DNA from: Paenibacillus pinistramenti
GTDB taxonomy: Bacteria > Bacillota > Bacilli > Paenibacillales > Paenibacillaceae
DNA length: 64,000 nt
NCBI RefSeq assembly: GCF_005869875.1
Contig: NZ_VAWG01000001.1
Location: 372,001-436,000, forward strand
Reading direction: 5' to 3'
The notes under the pieces were generated by a model, which saw nothing but the letters and a program-made list of their open reading frames with translations, searched no databases and was not told the origin of the DNA. Positions 35,143 to 44,821 of the stretch are shown in pieces. The translations under genes were made by a program, and so were the position numbers. Numbering within the stretch: the first letter of the stretch is position 1; each line of letters opens with the position of its first letter.

Positions 35143-35168
35143 AAGAGCCGCTTCAGATGGCGGCTCTT
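35143..35168 (-). terminator. Terminator after rsfA-like gene
   Basis: AAGAGCCGC and GCGGCTCTT form a 9-bp stem around an 8-base loop, followed on the minus strand by TTGATTTTGG. It separates the rsfA-like gene from panE. Confidence 0.85.
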
Positions 35169-35222
35169 ATCCCTGTATGTGTATTTCGTCCGGCCTGCAT
35201 GAGTAAGCCCGATTACAGCCGG

Positions 35223-35873
35223 TTACTCAATCCGTTCCAGGTTCCCGTTGGCATCCATTTTGAACTTGGACTTCTCTTCCTCTTCTTCATTCAAGAAGGC
35301 CAGCCTGCGGGCGCGGTCCATAATTTGAATCAAAGCTTTGTAATCATCGTTCACAACCCTGTAATCGGTCTGCACTTCGCTCACCTGATTGGATAAACGC
35401 TCGTTCTCCTCTCTCAGATAAACGAGCTCCTGCTCCTTCTCCTGAAGCTGCTTCTCCAGATTTCTTAACTGGCGGCCGTTGTCCTGCAGGGAGACCTTCC
35501 AGCTTTTAAGAAAACGAATGACTGCGTCAATCGAAAGACTTTCCTCGGTCATATTTTCACTTCTGTAGACATTATTGTCCAGCTCGACTTCAGCCAAGCC
35601 TGCAATGGAGACATTTCCCGGGGAATGGGGCTGCTTCTTCAGATAGTTCCTCTTTTGACGCTGTGCTTTGGCGACCTGTATCGCCGATTCGTATCTTTTG
35701 CGGACACAGCTGTTCCATCTAAAGCCGCACGCCGCGGCTGTTCTTCCGATCCGTTCACCTACTTCTTCAAACGCAGTTAATTGGGTGCTGCCTTCCCTGA
35801 TGTGCCTTAAAGTGACCTCAGCTAATATTAAGTCATCTTCGGCACTCCAAGCGTCCTGTCTCACTGCTGTCAT
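35223..35873 (-). CDS. RsfA/GerR-family sporulation transcription regulator
   Basis: A 216-aa DNA-binding protein with an N-terminal Myb/SANT-like helix-turn-helix domain ([40 protein letters not shown]) and a C-terminal coiled coil (residues about 128-185, [20 protein letters not shown] and following). This layout is that of RsfA (a forespore regulator) and its paralogue YlbO/GerR (mother cell). The location next to panE matches ylbO. Which compartment it acts in here cannot be told from the sequence. Confidence 0.88.
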   Translation of the reverse strand: MTAVRQDAWSAEDDLILAEVTLRHIREGSTQLTAFEEVGERIGRTAAACGFRWNSCVRKRYESAIQVAKAQRQKRNYLKKQPHSPGNVSIAGLAEVELDNNVYRSENMTEESLSIDAVIRFLKSWKVSLQDNGRQLRNLEKQLQEKEQELVYLREENERLSNQVSEVQTDYRVVNDDYKALIQIMDRARRLAFLNEEEEEKSKFKMDANGNLERIE

Positions 35874-36115
35874 GCGATATAAACCCTCCTAACGACATCC
35901 TGAATGATCAGTCTATAACAACCGGCTGTTTCCGGCTGTCTGATAATAAAAACTGCTTATTACATCTCTATGCCTCTCTTAAAGTTCATAGAATCTATTT
36001 GCTATCTGTATTTCCAAATTTTCATCTATCCATACCTGCCATAGCCGTATGCAAAAGCCTGTCAGCACAAGGGCGGTCAAGCCATCCCCTCTGCCAAGGC
36101 AAAATGGGAGGTTTG
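35874..36115. other. Divergent intergenic region
   Basis: About 240 bp between the divergent rsfA-like gene and the coiled-coil gene. It contains the rsfA-like ribosome binding site (TTAGGAGGG) next to the gene. I see no open reading frame with a ribosome binding site, no stable hairpin with a T run, and no confident promoter for the minus-strand gene. Confidence 0.5.
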
Positions 36116-36145
36116 GTCTTATTCTGGAACAAGTTATCATATAGT
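36116..36145 (+). promoter_or_regulatory. Candidate sigma-E promoter of the coiled-coil gene
   Basis: GTCTTATT (36116-36123), 14 bases, then CATATAGT (36138-36145) matches the sigma-E pattern GTCATATT-N13/15-CATACAnT with one mismatch in each box. The expected start is about 30 bp before the gene. No sigma-A promoter of comparable quality is visible. Read by eye, so tentative. Confidence 0.5.
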
Positions 36146-36182
36146 TATATGTATCTTTCACTTTGATTTCAGGAGGAGTGCT

Positions 36183-37262
36183 TTGTTGCGCCAGACTTTA
36201 AGATTGCTGGTCACCGCTGCTTGGTTTGCCGCCTCCGTGCTCGCCCCCGGTACCCTGCTTGCAGATCCGAATCCGGACGACACCCATCAGGTTCTGGAGA
36301 ACAGCTTATCCATTATCGAAATTGACCGTGAAATTGCAAAAATCGAACAGCAGCAGCAGGATCTTGAACATTCTATTGCCGCTAACCAGTCCAGCCTCTC
36401 CGCTAAGGAGAAAGAGATCGGCACATCAAGAGAGGCAGCCGGTGAACGCATAAGGGCCTACTATATGGGGGAAAGGGAGGATCTGCTTGCCGCCCTCCTG
36501 TCCGTGAAGAGCTTCCGGGATTTCTTAACTGCTTATGACTATATCAGCCTCATCTTTGAACAAGATCAGAAAGTGATCCGCGAGTATAAGCAGGCCTATG
36601 CCGCCCTGGAGCAGAACGAGCAGGAGCTGGAGCAGCTGTCGGATCAGCTGAAGCAGACGAAATCAGACCTGCTGGCCCAGCGGGACCGTGTTGAAGCGCT
36701 GCAGGAGGACGTCGACCAATCTATTGCAGACAGCGAGGACCCCGAGCAGCTCAAGGAAATGATTGACCAGTTGGGCAGCTACTGGAACAATGTGGGATTG
36801 GAAGAGGTCAGAAAATATTTCAAGGCTCTGGATGGAGCCATGAGGGATTTTCCGGATTTCCTTGAGCAAAATGGAGCGAGCCTCGTCACTAACGGCTTGA
36901 ATTACACCCTTACGATTAAAGAAAAAGAGTTAAATGCTTTTCTCCTATCCAAGAATGAATTATTCAAAAATTTCGCGTTCCATTTCGAGAAGAATCAGGT
37001 AACCGCCGAAGGGAAGGAAGGAGAGCTTGAGCTGCGTGTTGAAGGGCACTATTCTGTGGAGAACGAGCCTGAGAATGCCATTATCTTCCACGTTGATAAG
37101 CTGGTATTTAACGGTTTTACTCTTCCGGATACAACAGCCCGGGATCTGGAGGAGCAATTCGATCTGGGCTTCTACCCGCAGGAAATGATGCCTTTCATAA
37201 AAGCTGAATCGGTCGAACTGAAGGATCAGCAGATGATTGTAAAATTAAAGCTCGCCCTGTGA
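36183..37262 (+). CDS. Secreted coiled-coil protein of unknown function
   Basis: A 359-aa protein with a signal peptide (LRLLVTAAWFAASVLAPGTLLA). Residues about 35-190 form a two-part coiled coil (IEQQQQDLEHSIAANQSSLS, then EQNEQELEQLSDQLKQTKSD), with a middle segment RIRAYYMGEREDLLAALLSVKSFRDFLTAYDYI (first and last parts read separately) like the hinge of PcsB/CwlO-type coiled coils that contact FtsEX. Residues 205-359 form a beta-rich domain I do not recognise; no hydrolase motif is visible. TTG 36183 is the start, 6 bases after AGGAGG. Two adjacent TTG codons are possible. The candidate sigma-E promoter suggests a mother-cell role; this is inference. Confidence 0.8.
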   Translation: MLRQTLRLLVTAAWFAASVLAPGTLLADPNPDDTHQVLENSLSIIEIDREIAKIEQQQQDLEHSIAANQSSLSAKEKEIGTSREAAGERIRAYYMGEREDLLAALLSVKSFRDFLTAYDYISLIFEQDQKVIREYKQAYAALEQNEQELEQLSDQLKQTKSDLLAQRDRVEALQEDVDQSIADSEDPEQLKEMIDQLGSYWNNVGLEEVRKYFKALDGAMRDFPDFLEQNGASLVTNGLNYTLTIKEKELNAFLLSKNELFKNFAFHFEKNQVTAEGKEGELELRVEGHYSVENEPENAIIFHVDKLVFNGFTLPDTTARDLEEQFDLGFYPQEMMPFIKAESVELKDQQMIVKLKLAL

Positions 37263-37273
37263 GGGCGAGCTTT
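37247..37273 (+). terminator. Terminator overlapping the stop codon of the coiled-coil gene
   Basis: AAAGCTCGCCC and GGGCGAGCTTT form a perfect 11-bp stem with the gene's TGA stop codon in the short loop, then AGCATTTTTC. The coding end and the hairpin share sequence. Confidence 0.85.
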
Positions 37274-37330
37274 AGCATTTTTCAAGAAATAGACAGACGA
37301 ATAAGACCGGCCGGCAGATTAACGTCCGAT

Positions 37331-38608
37331 TCAAGGCTGCAAATCACCGGCCAGCTCGCTTTGAAGCTGCTGGGCTGAAGCTGTCCCGCTCAGAAATTCG
37401 CTTGCCTGCACCGAGAGCTGTCTGATCAACCCGGGTGTCCGGTCACTGACCGGGGGCAGCCAGTAAGACTGCTTACTGCCGCCGTCCGGAAGCCAGTAGG
37501 CAATCTCATTATCCACAGATGCGTCATAAAGCGACTTTAAAGCAGGCAGCAGCCCTTCCTGCTCGTAGGCGTCTTTCTGCTCGGCCGCTTCCGTCATGGC
37601 AGTGATCCACTGGCCCGCGGCTTCCGCCTCTTCAGTATCAGAAGCTACAGCAAAGCTCCGGCCGAATAAAGTCATCCGGTCAGCCGCACCGGTATTGTCA
37701 GGTGTCTCCGCCTGCAGCCCGGTTCCGCCGGTATGCTGCCTGAACTCGGAGTAGGGCATCAGAGCCATAGCAGCTTGTCCCTGCTCCAGCTGGCTCCAGA
37801 CGTTCTCCATTTCGCTGTCTCCGTCAAAATTCCTCAGAGCAGGACGGAGCATCTCTAACAGAAGTACAGCATTCTTGTCTTGTTCCGATAACGAGCCGCT
37901 TGAATCCTTGAGGGTTAAGGTGCCGCCTAAACGGTGAAACAAGGTGACAAACGCCTTCGGATCATCAAAGCTGACCGCAAGCAAACTGAGCTGCTCTTTC
38001 GTTTGGGTCCGAAGCTCCTGAACCGACTTCATCAGCTTGTCCCATTCCTCACGGCTGGCCGGAACCTTCTTCATGCCGAGCTTAAGCAATGTATCGGGAT
38101 TATAAACAAATACATAAGGGTCCATGTCTTTGGGAACGGCCCAGACATATCCATTCCATTCACTGTATGCCTGAAGCGAGCTGAGCGAATTGCCGGCAGC
38201 CGCACCGGTGAAATAATAGTCGATGGGAAGCAAATACCCTTTGACGGCAAACTCCCGGATCCACTCGTTATCAAGCAGCAGGATATCCGGAGCGTCATGA
38301 AGCGCCAGCTTCTGCTTGAAGAGGGCGTAAGCATCTTTCCCGTATTCATTGACCAGCTCCACGCTCACCTGGTGGCTTTGCGTAAAGAGTTCATTCCGCT
38401 GCTGCAGCAGCTTGAAAGCGCCGGGCTCCATCTGTACAGCTACTGTCAGATGTCCCGGCGTATCCTCCACCTCCCGGTCGGGAAGCGGAGGATTCTCCAG
38501 ATAGCCGGTATCATCATTGGCAACATAGCTGCGGTCTGCTCCCGGTGACAAACTGATTAAGGCAAGCAATAATATGGCAAAAAGCACCCAATAGTTTCTT
38601 CGCTTCAC
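37331..38608 (-). CDS. Extracellular solute-binding protein-like protein, orphan
   Basis: A 425-aa exported protein resembling family 1 ABC solute-binding proteins: after the hydrophobic N terminus (YWVLFAILLLALISLSPGA) come LTVAVQMEPGAFKLLQQRNE, APDILLLDNEWIREFAVKGYLLPID, YVFVYNPDTLLKLGMKKVP with SREEWDKL, and QGQAAMALMPYSEFRQ. There is no lipobox cysteine, so it is either a membrane-anchored or freely secreted protein. No permease or ATPase gene is adjacent. Ligand is unknown. Sugar or polyamine transport is possible from family resemblance only. Confidence 0.75.
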   Translation of the reverse strand: MKRRNYWVLFAILLLALISLSPGADRSYVANDDTGYLENPPLPDREVEDTPGHLTVAVQMEPGAFKLLQQRNELFTQSHQVSVELVNEYGKDAYALFKQKLALHDAPDILLLDNEWIREFAVKGYLLPIDYYFTGAAAGNSLSSLQAYSEWNGYVWAVPKDMDPYVFVYNPDTLLKLGMKKVPASREEWDKLMKSVQELRTQTKEQLSLLAVSFDDPKAFVTLFHRLGGTLTLKDSSGSLSEQDKNAVLLLEMLRPALRNFDGDSEMENVWSQLEQGQAAMALMPYSEFRQHTGGTGLQAETPDNTGAADRMTLFGRSFAVASDTEEAEAAGQWITAMTEAAEQKDAYEQEGLLPALKSLYDASVDNEIAYWLPDGGSKQSYWLPPVSDRTPGLIRQLSVQASEFLSGTASAQQLQSELAGDLQP

Positions 38609-38719
38609 AGCCTTGTCTTCCTCTCATCAATCACCGGATCGCAGTCACCGGCTCAGCGTTTAGCTATATTGTAACAAATTATACGCTGATAAGCTGACAA
38701 AAAAATGTAACGGTTACAC

Positions 38720-40057
38720 TTACAGCAAATCGGCGGCAAGCTGCGCCAGCTTGGATCGCTCGCCTTTTTCCAAAGTGATGTGCCCGCTGATCCCCTGCTG
38801 CTTGAACCGGTCTACCAGGTAGGACAAACCGTTGCTCGAAGCATCCAGGTAAGGATGATCGATCTGTCCGGGATCTCCCATGAGGATAATTTTACTGCCT
38901 TCACCCACTCGGGAAACGATCGTCTTGACTTCATGCCGGGACAGGTTCTGCGCTTCATCCACGATAATAAACTGGGACGGTATCGAGCGGCCCCTGATAT
39001 AGGTTAAGGCTTCAACCTGAATACTGCCCAGCCCCATCAGAATTTTATCGATATCTCCCGCTTTCTTCGTATCAAACAAATACTCCAGATTATCATAGAT
39101 AGGCTGCATCCAGGGCCGCAGCTTCTCGTCTTTTTCCCCCGGAAGATAACCGATGTCTTTCCCCATAGGCACAACAGGCCGGGCGATCAGCAGCTTCTTA
39201 AACCGGTGCTCATCCTCTACTTTCAGCAGGCCGGCTGCCAGGGCAAGCAGCGTTTTGCCGGTGCCGGCTTTGCCGGTAATCGTGACAAGAGGAATGTCAT
39301 CGTTCAGCAGCAGCTCGAGCGCCATCCTTTGCTGCGCGTTACGGGCGGCGATGCCCCAAACCGGATCATTGCTCAAGTACAACGGCTCCAGCCGTGTGCC
39401 TTCGCTGTTTACCTTCAAGAGGGCGGATTTGCCCGTGCCCATCTCGTCCTTGAGAATCACAAATTCATTCGGATAGAGCGAATAAGACAAGTTGAGGGGT
39501 TTGACTGCCAGGAACCGATAGGTGTAGAACTGGTCGATAATCGAAGGATGAACCAAAATTGTGGAATATCCGCAGTACAGATCATCCGGCTCCGCTGTCC
39601 GGTCCGACAAATAATCCTGTGCAGGGATGCCTAAAACGTCAGCCTTAATGCGGACCAAAACGTCTTTGCTGACAAGAACAACGGAGCGTTTCTCAGCTTC
39701 AGGGAGATCGATTTGTTCATTCAGATAATTTAGGGCAACAGCTAAAATCCGGTTATCGTTCGTAACTTCCACAAACATTTCCTGGACTCTCACATAACTC
39801 CGGTGGTTCAGTTCCACCTTCAGCGTGCCCCCGCTTTGCAAAGGAACACCGTCATGCAGCTGGCCAAGCGCCCGCAATCCGTCAAGGAGTCTGGAAACGC
39901 CGCGGGCATTCCGGCCAATTTCATCGGCATTTCTCTTCTTGGAGTCGATTTCCTCTAGGACAACCGCCGGTATGACTACCTCATGCTCCTCAAAAGCAAA
40001 AATCGCATTGGGATCGTGCAGCAGCACATTCGTGTCCAGAACAAAAATTTTCTTCAT
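38720..40057 (-). CDS. PhoH-family protein with N-terminal PIN domain (YlaK type)
   Basis: PIN-PhoH fusion: residues 1-140 are a PIN ribonuclease-like domain (KKIFVLDTNVLLHDPNAIF, acidic residues in VVLEEIDSKKRNADEIG and a later D), and residues about 220-445 are the PhoH ATPase with Walker A ITGKAGTGKTLLALAAGLL and Walker B-like QFIIVDEAQNLSRHEVK. Such fusions (PhoH2) have been shown to act as RNA helicase/RNases in some actinobacteria. ATG 40057 is chosen since CGGAGGG is 6 bases upstream, giving 445 aa. It is divergent from the ylaJ-like gene, as in the ylaJ-ylaK region of B. subtilis. Confidence 0.92.
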   Translation of the reverse strand: MKKIFVLDTNVLLHDPNAIFAFEEHEVVIPAVVLEEIDSKKRNADEIGRNARGVSRLLDGLRALGQLHDGVPLQSGGTLKVELNHRSYVRVQEMFVEVTNDNRILAVALNYLNEQIDLPEAEKRSVVLVSKDVLVRIKADVLGIPAQDYLSDRTAEPDDLYCGYSTILVHPSIIDQFYTYRFLAVKPLNLSYSLYPNEFVILKDEMGTGKSALLKVNSEGTRLEPLYLSNDPVWGIAARNAQQRMALELLLNDDIPLVTITGKAGTGKTLLALAAGLLKVEDEHRFKKLLIARPVVPMGKDIGYLPGEKDEKLRPWMQPIYDNLEYLFDTKKAGDIDKILMGLGSIQVEALTYIRGRSIPSQFIIVDEAQNLSRHEVKTIVSRVGEGSKIILMGDPGQIDHPYLDASSNGLSYLVDRFKQQGISGHITLEKGERSKLAQLAADLL

Positions 40058-40183
40058 TCGCATCCCTCCGGTTTTTGCATCCCACATAGATATACATATT
40101 TGAGTTTTGCCCCGGACAGAATAAAAGCAGAAAATTCGATGAAAAAACAATCAAGCGATTCTCACCAAGAAAGGAAGATGAAC

Positions 40184-40843
40184 ATGCGCAGCTGGATATG
40201 TATCCTCGCAGCCGCGGCCGTAATAACCTCTCTTACCGGATGCGGGGCTAAAAATGGTGCGGGCAGCGCAAGCAATGCCCAGAATCAGACTCAGCGGATG
40301 CAGAGCACGGCCGGACAAGGAGCACGGAACCTGAATCAGACGCAAATAAATAACAATACAAACCAGCAGGGGCAGCTTTCGGCTGATCAGCATCTGGAGC
40401 AGCTTGCCGTCAAGGTTCCAGGTGTAAAGAGCGCTCATGTAGTAATGATGGGCAATACCGCCATCATCGGCATTGATGTTGACGGCAAGCTGGACCGTTC
40501 GCGGGTCGGCACCATCAAATATTCAGTGGCTGAAGCCGTGCATAAGGATCCCCGCGGTGCAAATGCCATCGTGACAGCTGATGCCGATTTATCCCACCGG
40601 CTGGCGGAGATGGGCAGCAGCATCCGGGAAGGCAGACCGCTGAAGGGAATGGCTAACGAATTGGCGGATCTTATCGGCCGGATTGTTCCGCAAATGCCCG
40701 GCGATGTCAAGAAGAATGAAGATATCCAGCAGATCTCCCCTTCCCAGAATCCGGTTAATAAGCAGAACATTCCAAACGCAAACGGGCAAAATTCCAACCG
40801 CAATCTGACGCCGGCAGAGCGCAGCGGCAGCACGGGTAAATAA
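40184..40843 (+). CDS. YhcN/YlaJ-family sporulation lipoprotein
   Basis: Exported lipoprotein: signal peptide MRSWICILAAAAVITSL then lipobox LTGC. A Gln/Asn-rich linker follows (residues about 22-72), then the YhcN/YlaJ domain (VKVPGVKSAHVVMMGNTAII, GIDVDGKLDR, HKDPRGANAIVTADADL) and a Pro/Asn-rich tail. Family members are found in the spore coat or inner spore membrane. ATG 40184 has AAGGA 9 bases upstream; an ATG 6 bases earlier is too close. It has 219 aa. It is divergent from phoH across 126 bp. Confidence 0.88.
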   Translation: MRSWICILAAAAVITSLTGCGAKNGAGSASNAQNQTQRMQSTAGQGARNLNQTQINNNTNQQGQLSADQHLEQLAVKVPGVKSAHVVMMGNTAIIGIDVDGKLDRSRVGTIKYSVAEAVHKDPRGANAIVTADADLSHRLAEMGSSIREGRPLKGMANELADLIGRIVPQMPGDVKKNEDIQQISPSQNPVNKQNIPNANGQNSNRNLTPAERSGSTGK

Positions 40844-40870
40844 CCGGTTCAGAATTGCTGAGCCAACAGC

Positions 40871-40899
40871 AAACGCCACTCCTTGGAGGAATGGCGTTT
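40871..40899 (+). terminator. Terminator after YlaJ-like gene (possibly bidirectional)
   Basis: AAACGCCACTCC and GGAATGGCGTTT pair with one mismatch, followed by TTGTGCTTTTG on the plus strand. It lies between the convergent ylaJ-like gene and the LCP gene and may serve both. Confidence 0.82.
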
Positions 40900-40912
40900 T
40901 TGTGCTTTTGAA

Positions 40913-42013
40913 CTATTCATTACTCGATGCCGAAGCTGCAGTGTCGTCAGCAGACTGGACGGTCTTGCCGGCGAGTTCGTCTTGAAGCGCCTGCTTAGCC
41001 GCTTCCAGCTCGTCGTCATGCAAATAAACGTAAGGAGACTTCCAGTCACCCGTGATCGGCATGAAGTGGACATCTTCCTTCGAAATATTCCAGTAGGCTG
41101 CGATCATGTTCTTGATCTGGCCCTGCTCGAGATCGGTTGTCATGTTGTCGCCGAGCGACTGAATGGCTTTGCTGGCTCCCAGAACGCCGTTCAGCGATTT
41201 GGCTTGGTCAATCAGCGCATGAAGGACTTCATTCTGACGGCGGTTGCGGTCAAAATCATCGGAGGCATCGGTCTTAGGCGAGCAGTTCGATTTGCGGTAA
41301 CGCACATAATCGAGCGCCTGCTTGCCATCCAGATGCTGCTCACCTTGTTTCAGATTGATATCTGTTCCGTCAGCAGTATCCTTGTAGCACATATCCTTGT
41401 CCACATTGACGTCTACGCCATCCAGCGCATCCACAACCTCACGGAACCCCTGGAAATTCAGAACCGTTACGTAGTCAATATCCAGATCGAAAAATTTGCT
41501 CATCATGGTCTTCATTTCCTCTTCAGCAGACTCGCCGGACTTCTTCTCGGCAGCCAGGAAGTTGGGATAGAAGGCATTGATTTTGTTGGTCTTGTAGCCG
41601 TCCATGGAGACTCTCGTATCCCGCGGAAGTGACACAACCGTAGCCGATTTGGTCTGCGGGTTCATCGCAATAACCATGATAACATCACTAAGATGAGTGC
41701 CGGTTTCAGGCCGGTAATCCGTACCAAGCAGCAGCATGGACAGCGGCTTGACATTCGCTTCCTGTCCGGATGCTACGGGCTGATCCGTTCCGGCATCATT
41801 GATCGTTTTGTTGACGTTGTAAGCCAAGTATCCCGCATATGCGCCTGCCCCGATTACAAGGATAATTAGAACGGCGAGCAGCATTTTGAAGAAACGTTTG
41901 ACCGGGCTTGATTTCTTTTTCTTTGCGCTTGGTTTGGCAGGAGTTCTTGTGCTGCCCCCGCTTTTCCGCTGGCTTTGCCTTGGAGGGAGGCCTCCGTTTT
42001 CTGATGGACTCAT
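40913..42013 (-). CDS. LytR-CpsA-Psr (LCP) family cell-wall polymer ligase
   Basis: Membrane enzyme attaching anionic polymers (teichoic acids or similar) to peptidoglycan. The cytoplasmic tail of about 40 residues is basic, followed by one membrane segment (MLLAVLIILVIGAGAYAGYL). The LCP domain shows LLLGTDYRPETGTHLSDVIM with the catalytic-region Asp, SLPRDTRVSMDGY, the conserved Arg/Asp in ALDYVRYRKS and DFDRNRRQNEVLHALI. ATG 42013 with AAAGGTG gives 366 aa. It lies after typA, behind that gene's terminator, so it has its own promoter or depends on read-through. Confidence 0.93.
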   Translation of the reverse strand: MSPSENGGLPPRQSQRKSGGSTRTPAKPSAKKKKSSPVKRFFKMLLAVLIILVIGAGAYAGYLAYNVNKTINDAGTDQPVASGQEANVKPLSMLLLGTDYRPETGTHLSDVIMVIAMNPQTKSATVVSLPRDTRVSMDGYKTNKINAFYPNFLAAEKKSGESAEEEMKTMMSKFFDLDIDYVTVLNFQGFREVVDALDGVDVNVDKDMCYKDTADGTDINLKQGEQHLDGKQALDYVRYRKSNCSPKTDASDDFDRNRRQNEVLHALIDQAKSLNGVLGASKAIQSLGDNMTTDLEQGQIKNMIAAYWNISKEDVHFMPITGDWKSPYVYLHDDELEAAKQALQDELAGKTVQSADDTAASASSNE

Positions 42014-42050
42014 TTCTAACACCTTTTTCTTTCGTAATATGGGCAAAGAA

Positions 42051-42076
42051 AAGCCGGACACCACCGCGTCCGGCTT
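42051..42076 (-). terminator. Terminator after typA
   Basis: AAGCCGGAC and GTCCGGCTT form a perfect 9-bp stem around an 8-base loop, followed on the minus strand by TTCTTTG. Confidence 0.85.
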
Positions 42077-42144
42077 ACTCCTGACGGATTACCGCCGGTT
42101 TCCTATAAACGATTTGCAGCTGCAGAAAGTTACATCAAGCAATT

Positions 42145-43986
42145 TTATGAATTAGCATTCGCCATTTTGCGGTGTTTCTCCGCACGTTCACGCTCGCTCT
42201 TGTTCAAAATCTTCTTGCGAAGGCGAACGGATTTAGGCGTAATTTCGCAGTATTCGTCGTCGTTCAGGTATTCCAGCGCCTGCTCAAGAGAGAACAAACG
42301 AGGAGTCTTCATCTTCACAGTATCGTCTTTTGTTGCGGAACGGACGTTTGTTAATTGTTTTTCCTTACAGATGTTAACGACGATGTCGTTATCGCGCGTG
42401 TGCTCGCCAACGATCATGCCTTCGTAAATCTCGGCGCCCGGTTCTACAAACAGAATACCGCGGTCTTCAATGGACAAAATGCCGTAAAGCGTGGAAACCC
42501 CGTTCTCACTGGATACCAGTACGCCTTCATGACGGCCCCCTACCTGACCGGTAACGAGCGGACCGTAGCTGTCAAACGCATGGTTCATTACGCCATAGCC
42601 GCGGGTCAAAGTCAGGAAGTGCGTGCTGTAACCAATCAAGCCGCGGGCCGGAATCAGGAATTCCAGACGGACCTGGCCGGTTCCGTTGTTAACCATATTA
42701 ACCATTTCAGCCTTGCGGTACCCGAGGCTCTCCATTACTGCGCCCATGTTCTCTTCCGGAACATCGATCAGCAGACGTTCGATCGGTTCCATCTTCTGGC
42801 CGTCAATTTCCTTAACAATAACTTCAGGCTTGGAGACTTGAAGCTCGTAGCCTTCACGGCGCATATTCTCGATCAGAATGCCGAGGTGCAGTTCACCGCG
42901 TCCCGAAACGATAAAGGCGTCAGGGCTGTCTGTTTCATCCACACGAAGGCTGACGTCCGTCTCCAGTTCTTTGAACAAGCGCTCGCGAAGCTTCCGGGAT
43001 GTTACCCATTTGCCTTCACGGCCTGCAAAAGGACTGTTGTTCACAAGGAACGTCATCTGCAGTGTCGGCTCATCAATCTTAAGGACCGGCAGCGCTTCAG
43101 GCTGGTTCGGATCGGCAATCGTCTCTCCGATATTGATATCTTTAATACCCGCGATCGCGATAATGTCACCTGCGCCCGCTTCTTCAATTTCTACACGGCG
43201 CAGGCCGGCGAAGCCGAACAATTTCTCAATACGGGCAGACTTTCTGCTGCCGTCACGCTGGATAACCGTAACAGGCTGGCCGGAGCGGATGATTCCGCGG
43301 TTCACACGGCCGATGGCAATACGGCCCAGATATTCGTTGTAATCCATCAGAGTCACCAGGAACTGCAGCGGCTCGTCTACTTTTTCAGTAGGGGATGGGA
43401 TATTTTGAATAATGGTTTCATACAGGGCAAGCATGTTGTCATCCTGCTTCTCAGGGTCAAGACTTGATGTACCGTTAAGGGCAGAGGCATAAACAACAGG
43501 GAACTCAAGCTGCTCCTCGCTCGCATCAAGCTCGATGAACAGATCCAGCACCTCGTCGATCACTTCAGCCGGACGTGCTGCCGGGCGGTCGATTTTATTC
43601 ACAACCACAATTGGGGTCAGGTTGGATTCCAAAGCTTTGCGCAGAACGAACTTCGTCTGCGGCATGCAGCCTTCATAAGCGTCTACGACAAGGAGAACGC
43701 CGTCTACCATTTTCATGATACGTTCCACTTCGCCGCCAAAGTCGGCGTGTCCCGGGGTGTCCACAATATTAATCAAATAATCTTTATAATTGATTGCTGT
43801 GTTCTTCGCCAGGATCGTGATGCCGCGTTCCCGTTCCAGATCGTTTGAATCCATGGCGCGTTCCTGAACGGCCTCGTGCTCACGGAAAGTCCCTGATTGC
43901 TGGAGCAGTTTGTCTACCAAAGTGGTCTTGCCGTGGTCAACGTGGGCAATAATCGCAATATTGCGAATATGGTCTCTTGAATGCAT
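42145..43986 (-). CDS. typA: Ribosome-associated GTPase TypA/BipA
   Basis: Translational GTPase of the EF-G superfamily that acts in 50S assembly and stress adaptation. G1 is [17 protein letters not shown]2/switch [16 protein letters not shown]3 [13 protein letters not shown]4 [12 protein letters not shown], followed by domains II, III and V and the BipA-specific C-terminal domain ([19 protein letters not shown]). It has 613 aa, normal length. It stands alone, with its own terminator downstream. Confidence 0.97.
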   Translation of the reverse strand: MHSRDHIRNIAIIAHVDHGKTTLVDKLLQQSGTFREHEAVQERAMDSNDLERERGITILAKNTAINYKDYLINIVDTPGHADFGGEVERIMKMVDGVLLVVDAYEGCMPQTKFVLRKALESNLTPIVVVNKIDRPAARPAEVIDEVLDLFIELDASEEQLEFPVVYASALNGTSSLDPEKQDDNMLALYETIIQNIPSPTEKVDEPLQFLVTLMDYNEYLGRIAIGRVNRGIIRSGQPVTVIQRDGSRKSARIEKLFGFAGLRRVEIEEAGAGDIIAIAGIKDINIGETIADPNQPEALPVLKIDEPTLQMTFLVNNSPFAGREGKWVTSRKLRERLFKELETDVSLRVDETDSPDAFIVSGRGELHLGILIENMRREGYELQVSKPEVIVKEIDGQKMEPIERLLIDVPEENMGAVMESLGYRKAEMVNMVNNGTGQVRLEFLIPARGLIGYSTHFLTLTRGYGVMNHAFDSYGPLVTGQVGGRHEGVLVSSENGVSTLYGILSIEDRGILFVEPGAEIYEGMIVGEHTRDNDIVVNICKEKQLTNVRSATKDDTVKMKTPRLFSLEQALEYLNDDEYCEITPKSVRLRKKILNKSERERAEKHRKMANANS

Positions 43987-44114
43987 GATTTATCTCCAAA
44001 TCCCTTCTATATTCTCTATTCATCAAAAGAAGCGCCGGAACACTAGGGCCGACGCTGCACATATCCATTTCATTATACGCAAATTTCAGTAAATTTCAAG
44101 ACATTACACAAGCA

Positions 44115-44612
44115 TTACCATTTGGAACGGCTTCGTCCGCGGAAAGCAATCAGCCATACGCCGGCCACAATCAGCAGAAATGCCAGCAAATAAATAAAGG
44201 AGAAAGTAAACAGCGTTATGCCGAACAGCAGGACGGAAACGGCAAGCAGTGCGGCCGCAGCCGGAAAAATACCCGAGGTGCGCGAGGTGCCCGCCGCAGC
44301 ATCATAGAAGAACAAGCCAAGTGCAATACCAAATACAAAACCCGGCCATAAATAACGCAGGGTGTCATAACCGAACAGGGTTGCGATCATAAAAATAATG
44401 CCGTAAACAATCAAGGCGCCTGCCGGAACCAGCGCAGCTGAAGGCAGCCTGCGGCCTGCGGCCGCCATGTACAGCAAAATGCCCGAAGCCAGCAGGAGCA
44501 GCGGCCAGAATTTGCTGCCAATAAAAGTAAACACGCCCCATTTGCCAAGTAAAATGACCAGGCCTGCTGCAAGAATCAGAACGCCTGTCGTCAGCTTGTT
44601 GCGATCGGACAT
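44115..44612 (-). CDS. Membrane protein with LiaF/DUF5668-like helices, unknown function
   Basis: A 165-aa protein made almost entirely of membrane segments, about six, in two similar halves (GVLILAAGLVILLGKWGVF ... FWPLLLLASGILLYMAA, then YLWPGFVFGIALGLFFYDA). The first half resembles the LiaI/LiaF N-terminal transmembrane region (DUF5668), whose members modulate cell envelope stress responses. No C-terminal LiaF soluble domain is present. ATG 44612 with AAAGGTGCG is used; the frame extends upstream without another good site. Function is not known. Confidence 0.78.
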   Translation of the reverse strand: MSDRNKLTTGVLILAAGLVILLGKWGVFTFIGSKFWPLLLLASGILLYMAAAGRRLPSAALVPAGALIVYGIIFMIATLFGYDTLRYLWPGFVFGIALGLFFYDAAAGTSRTSGIFPAAAALLAVSVLLFGITLFTFSFIYLLAFLLIVAGVWLIAFRGRSRSKW

Positions 44613-44821
44613 TTCAACACGCACCTTTCGAGATTGACATCGGCGGGACAAGTACCTACAATTTACGACAGCCCCTTTACTCATTTATATTAAATGAAAT
44701 CGGTGCAAAAAACTACCAAGTCAAGCTAATTTCGCCCTAAGTGTCCCCTATCCTGGAGGATAACCTTTTTTGCGGAAAATATAAGCGGTAAGCGTTATTA
44801 TTTTTACCTTTAACAGCAAAA

